8,070 nucleotides of DNA. It comes from Clostridia bacterium BRH_c25 (GTDB taxonomy: Bacteria; Bacillota_A; Clostridia; Lutisporales; Lutisporaceae). Position 1 is the stretch's first letter, and every line of letters begins with the position of its first letter. The translations under genes and the position numbers were made by a program. The stretch spans positions 1-8,070 of the forward strand of contig LOES01000144.1 of the NCBI GenBank assembly GCA_001515955.1, given 5' to 3'. Shown here in pieces: positions 5,601 to 8,070 of this stretch. The notes beneath the pieces were generated by a model. The model was not told the origin of the DNA. It was given only the letters and a program-made list of their open reading frames with translations, and did no database searches.

Positions 5601-6315
5601 CCCTTTTACCCCTTTCCAGCATACCTCCGACAAAGGCTGCAGAAACTGCGGCTAGGATTATGTACCATTTGCCGGGAAGAAACAAAGCACCCCATATTGC
5701 GCACGAGGCAGAGACCAGGCATACTATCAGAGAGGTTCTGTCCGCCAGGCGGGGTATCAAAAGGACCATAAAAGTTGCCGGAAGGGCAAAATCAATCCCC
5801 CACTCCAGAGGGTTGGGAATGACACGGTAGAAAAAAGCCCCCAGAAAAGTGGATAGGTTCCATATAACATACAGGAATGAGCACACACCCAAATGATAGT
5901 TGAGGTTATAGCCCTTTTTTTCAATTCTGTTTATAGTTAAAGCATAGCTTTCATCTACAATTCCAAAGGCCAGTATGTACTGCAGCGGTCGGGGCAGCTT
6001 TAACAGATAAGGGGATAAGGATGCACCCATTAACAGGTGCCGCAGGTTTATCAAAAAAGTGGTAAGGACGATTGCCGCCCAACCGGTGATGCCAGAGCTG
6101 ATCATGGCAATAGCCATAAACTGGGCAGCGCCGGCAAAAACCGTCATAGACATAAAAGTTATTTCAAAGGTTGAAAAACCTGCATTACTGCCTAAGATTC
6201 CACAGGTCAGTCCGAAGGGTATTATACCGGCCGATAAGGGCAGGCAATCCTTCAATACTTCTTTCCACATCTCACGGTCGTAGTCTGTCAATGTAAGGGG
6301 TAGATCTTTCTCCAT
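5590..6315 (-). CDS. azlC: AzlC-family large subunit of a branched-chain amino acid exporter
   Basis: 241 residues from ATG 6315, within the family range of about 230-250. Motifs in order are a cytosolic start (REMWKEVLKDCLPLS), the signature AGIIPFGLTCGILG, MTVFAGAAQFMAIAM, the conserved TTFLINLRHLLMGASLSPYL, then FGIVDESYALT, and several C-terminal helices. AzlC with AzlD forms a membrane exporter of the LIV-E family for leucine, isoleucine, valine and related compounds. A longer start at 6378 would place coding sequence across the -10 box and add polar residues, so I prefer 6315, which has AAAGGAG upstream at somewhat long spacing; TTG 6318 is an alternative. The gene diverges from a MocR-type regulator across a short spacer holding operator-like repeats, which suggests direct control by that regulator. 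Confidence 0.9.
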   Translation of the reverse strand: MEKDLPLTLTDYDREMWKEVLKDCLPLSAGIIPFGLTCGILGSNAGFSTFEITFMSMTVFAGAAQFMAIAMISSGITGWAAIVLTTFLINLRHLLMGASLSPYLLKLPRPLQYILAFGIVDESYALTINRIEKKGYNLNYHLGVCSFLYVIWNLSTFLGAFFYRVIPNPLEWGIDFALPATFMVLLIPRLADRTSLIVCLVSASCAIWGALFLPGKWYIILAAVSAAFVGGMLERGKRDEH

Positions 6316-6342
6316 CAAAATTACAACTCCTTTCTTTTTTTC

Positions 6343-6371
6343 ATTATACAAAAGAGGATTATCAGAATAAA
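6343..6371 (-). promoter_or_regulatory. candidate promoter of azlCD
   Basis: On the minus strand a perfect TATAAT (6343-6348) has a weak -35 box TTTATT (6366-6371) at 17 bases. A good -10 with a poor -35 is the usual form of an activator-dependent promoter. The inverted repeat at 6372-6406 starts immediately upstream of the -35 box, where an activator would sit. Confidence 0.55.
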
Positions 6372-6387
6372 TATCCAATTATATTAT
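6359..6387 (+). promoter_or_regulatory. candidate promoter of the MocR-type regulator
   Basis: TTATCA (6359-6364) and TATTAT (6382-6387) are spaced by 17 bases. Transcription would start near 6394, about 35 bases before the ATG. The spacer between the boxes contains the left arm of the inverted repeat (6372-6380). Confidence 0.5.
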
Positions 6388-6406
6388 ATAACAGTCCAAT
6401 TGGATA
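6372..6406. promoter_or_regulatory. candidate MocR operator: 9-bp inverted repeat plus extra half-site
   Basis: TATCCAATT (6372-6380) and its exact complement AATTGGATA (6398-6406) are separated by 17 bases. The right arm also forms a palindrome TCCAATTGGA (6395-6404), giving TCCAATT in direct orientation at 6374 and 6395, 21 bases or two helical turns apart. MocR regulators are known to bind direct and inverted half-sites of this spacing. The repeats are plain in the sequence; binding is inferred. Confidence 0.65.
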
Positions 6407-6428
6407 CCAAAGGAGTGTAATTTATCAA

Positions 6429-7937
6429 ATGGATATATCCAAATTATTTGTAAACGCCAAACTCGACGGTGCATCAACCTATTACCTGCAAATAGCCGCT
6501 CTCATCAAAGACAAAATAATCGATGGTTCACTGGCAGAAGGTGAAAAGCTTCCTGCCGAAAGAGAACTGGCATTACTGTTCAGGGTAAGCCGCACCACAG
6601 CCATCAACGCATACCGTCATCTGGAGGGCAAGGGCTATGTTATTATTAAAAAGGGGAGTGGGACATATGTTGGTAATTGCAACAGCTACACAAGCAAAAC
6701 CAGCAAAGAAATCCCCTGGCCCCAGATACTTAAACCCCATACCCAGCCTTCAATGGCTTCATTGATGAGCGAGTTGATGACCGGCAGTATCCGCGAGGAT
6801 AGGATTTCTCTGGATGCCGGTATGCCCGATCCCGATTATTATCCTACGGATATTTTTCTGAAGTTGTTCAATGAGTGCTTTGCAGAGCTGAAGCCCCAGG
6901 ATTTCGGACATATACCGGTACAGGGCTATGAGCCCCTCAGAAGAACCGTTGCCGGGATGTTGGGCCATACCGGCATCGGCTGTTCACCTGAACAGGTTAT
7001 AATTCTTGCAGGTTCACAGCAGGGCATATACCTTAGTGCCCGGGTGCTGATAGAACCTGGTGATTATGTGGTTATTCAGTCTCCTACCTATGTGGGAGCA
7101 ATACAGGTTTTCCAGTCTATGGGTGCAAGGATTCTCAGCCTGCCTGAAGGAGATGGCTTCCCACTGGAAATACTGGAGGACTACCTGACCCGCTACAGGC
7201 CTAAATTGCTGTACTGCGTTCCCACCTTCCAGAATCCCAGCGGTGCCGTTATTGGCATCGACGAGAGAAAGGAGCTTATCCGGCTTGCAGCCCGCTACAG
7301 GCTGGTCATCCTGGAAGATGACCCGTACAGCCACTATTATTACAAGGAGGCTCCGCCGCCAAGTCTGAAAGCCCTGGACGACTACGGAGGGGTAATATAT
7401 CTGAGCACTTACTCAAAAATCATAATGCCGGGGCTAAGACTGGGTTACATGGTTGCCCACCCGTCCTTGATCAACAGGATCATCCTGGAAAAACAGTACA
7501 TAGATCTGCACAGCAATAATATAGGTCAATGGCTGGTTGATTCATTCATCAGAAAGGGATACCTTACCGGGCACCTTGAAAAAATGCGGGCTGTCTACAG
7601 GGCGAGAAGGGATACAATGGTTGAAGCCCTGAACAGCAGCCTGGGTGACAGGCTCTCATTTCAGAAGCCCGAGGGCGGCTTCTATCTGTGGTGCCGGAGT
7701 AATGATGGCATCCCGTCAAAAAAGCTGCTTCAGGAGGCTCTGAAAGAAGGGGTCTCCTTTATCCCTGGGGAGGCATTTTACTCAACGACCGTCGAGGACA
7801 CTAAAATAAGGCTTTGTTATTCCCGGCACAATGAAAAAATTCTCTTAGAGGGAATTGACAAACTGGAAAGGGCGGCAAGAAAGTTTAAAAAAGACCGGTA
7901 TAATACCCCCGTGAAGGAGATAATGCCAATGATTTAA
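6429..7937 (+). CDS. MocR-type transcriptional regulator (GntR HTH fused to aminotransferase-fold domain)
   Basis: 502 residues. Residues 18-81 are a GntR winged helix (YYLQIAALIKDKIIDG, EKLPAERELA, VSRTTAINAYRHLEGKGY, GSGTYV). A linker of about 45 residues leads to a fold-type I aminotransferase domain (about 125-490). Cofactor residues are all present: Asn269 in QNPSG, Asp297 and Tyr300 in EDDPY, the Schiff-base Lys330 in STYSK, and the substrate carboxylate Arg461 in IRLCYS. MocR proteins use pyridoxal phosphate, often with an amino acid, to sense effectors, repressing themselves and activating a divergent target. AGGAG lies 13 bases before ATG, a long spacing. The divergent azlCD exporter suggests that the effector is a branched-chain or related amino acid, which is inference. 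It is not assigned to a named subfamily such as PdxR or GabR, so no symbol is given. Confidence 0.93.
   Translation: MDISKLFVNAKLDGASTYYLQIAALIKDKIIDGSLAEGEKLPAERELALLFRVSRTTAINAYRHLEGKGYVIIKKGSGTYVGNCNSYTSKTSKEIPWPQILKPHTQPSMASLMSELMTGSIREDRISLDAGMPDPDYYPTDIFLKLFNECFAELKPQDFGHIPVQGYEPLRRTVAGMLGHTGIGCSPEQVIILAGSQQGIYLSARVLIEPGDYVVIQSPTYVGAIQVFQSMGARILSLPEGDGFPLEILEDYLTRYRPKLLYCVPTFQNPSGAVIGIDERKELIRLAARYRLVILEDDPYSHYYYKEAPPPSLKALDDYGGVIYLSTYSKIIMPGLRLGYMVAHPSLINRIILEKQYIDLHSNNIGQWLVDSFIRKGYLTGHLEKMRAVYRARRDTMVEALNSSLGDRLSFQKPEGGFYLWCRSNDGIPSKKLLQEALKEGVSFIPGEAFYSTTVEDTKIRLCYSRHNEKILLEGIDKLERAARKFKKDRYNTPVKEIMPMI
6430..6441. promoter_or_regulatory. perfect 12-bp palindrome across the regulator start codon
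   Basis: TGGATATATCCA spans the ATG and contains the same ATCCA half-site as the upstream operator. ATATCCAA followed by a TTAT block occurs at 6371 and again at 6435. It could be an additional operator for autoregulation, or an effect of the coding sequence MDIS. Confidence 0.4.
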
Positions 7938-7951
7938 GAGTGCCTGGGAAA

Positions 7952-8062
7952 CCGCTGAAAAAGTACCCTTGTCTACTTAAGGTATACCATATAAAGTGTT
8001 TGATGCAATGGAAAACCTCCACATATGGTATGCGGTTTTTAAATATGCGAGTTTTTCAGCGG
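7952..8062. mobile_element. possible MITE or insertion-sequence end with 11-bp terminal inverted repeats
   Basis: CCGCTGAAAAA (7952-7962) and its exact complement TTTTTCAGCGG (8052-8062) bracket 89 bases with no reading frame. The six bases outside each arm agree at four of six positions, so the imperfect repeat is longer. Ends of the form ACTTTTTCAG(T/C)GG recall termini of insertion sequences in Firmicutes, as I remember them. A second inverted repeat lies inside. The window ends 8 bases later, so target duplications and any transposase cannot be checked. Confidence 0.4.
7982..8040 (+). terminator. candidate terminator of the MocR-type gene
   Basis: ATACCATAT (7984-7992) and ATATGGTAT (8023-8031) form a 9-bp stem, extendable by a T-G and a G-C pair. 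Two bases later comes TTTTT (8036-8040). A shorter alternative stem AAAACC (8012-8017) with GGTTTT (8034-8039) overlaps it. The 30-base loop is large for a terminator, so this may instead be the folded interior of a small mobile element. Confidence 0.4.
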
Positions 8063-8070
8063 CTTCTCTG

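Noticed and set aside
5239..5771. frames of 82 codons (-) and 98 codons (+) overlapping azlD and azlC
   Set aside because: Both overlap well-supported membrane genes out of frame and look like no known protein.
6316..6378. N-terminal extension of azlC by 21 residues
   Set aside because: It would start at the regulator-side of the spacer, cover the predicted -10 box and lacks a ribosome binding site; 6315 has one.
6759..7334. two minus-strand frames opposite the MocR-type gene
   Set aside because: Antisense shadows of a gene with all its catalytic motifs intact.

Overview
The window reads as chromosome of a low-GC, Gram-positive, probably anaerobic and endospore-forming Firmicute, most likely a member of the Clostridia. 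The basis is AT-rich intergenic DNA, strong AGGAGG-type ribosome binding sites, GTG starts, sigma-A promoters close to consensus, a remnant of a GerA-type spore germination operon, and a YuaF/FloT-like membrane pair. The species is not established. Nearly everything is coded on the minus strand; only the MocR regulator at the right and one tiny HTH remnant are on the plus strand.

Layout from left to right. 1-383 (-) is the N-terminus of a divergent SecA ATPase running off the window edge, with a small three-helix membrane protein of unknown function upstream (446-781). About 782-1680 holds no intact recognisable gene and looks like a gene graveyard: a GerAA fragment, a hydrophobic tail perhaps from GerAB, a 38-residue reading frame with its own promoter, and the first helix of a YozG-like XRE regulator. 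1681-2220 (-) is an orphan lipoprotein with a Ser/Thr/Pro linker, followed by a hairpin terminator. 2314-2863 (-) is an AT-rich Phd/YefM-RelE/ParE toxin-antitoxin pair with its own strong promoter; the toxin appears to lack its last few residues. 3003-5159 (-) is a two-gene operon for an NfeD-like protein with an Asp-rich insert and a flotillin, with a good promoter upstream and a strong terminator downstream.

5274-6315 (-) is azlC-azlD, a two-component branched-chain amino acid exporter. It diverges from 6429-7937 (+), a MocR-type regulator (GntR DNA-binding domain fused to an aminotransferase-fold domain). The shared spacer holds a 9-bp inverted repeat plus an extra half-site. It overlaps the predicted MocR promoter and lies just upstream of the azlC promoter, which fits autorepression with activation of the exporter. 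The last 130 bases hold nested inverted repeats that may be a terminator inside a MITE or insertion-sequence end.

The most informative new signal is the MocR/azlCD regulatory unit. The Asp-rich NfeD protein, the collapsed germination operon and the terminal inverted-repeat element are also worth a second look. No CRISPR array, rRNA or tRNA was seen.
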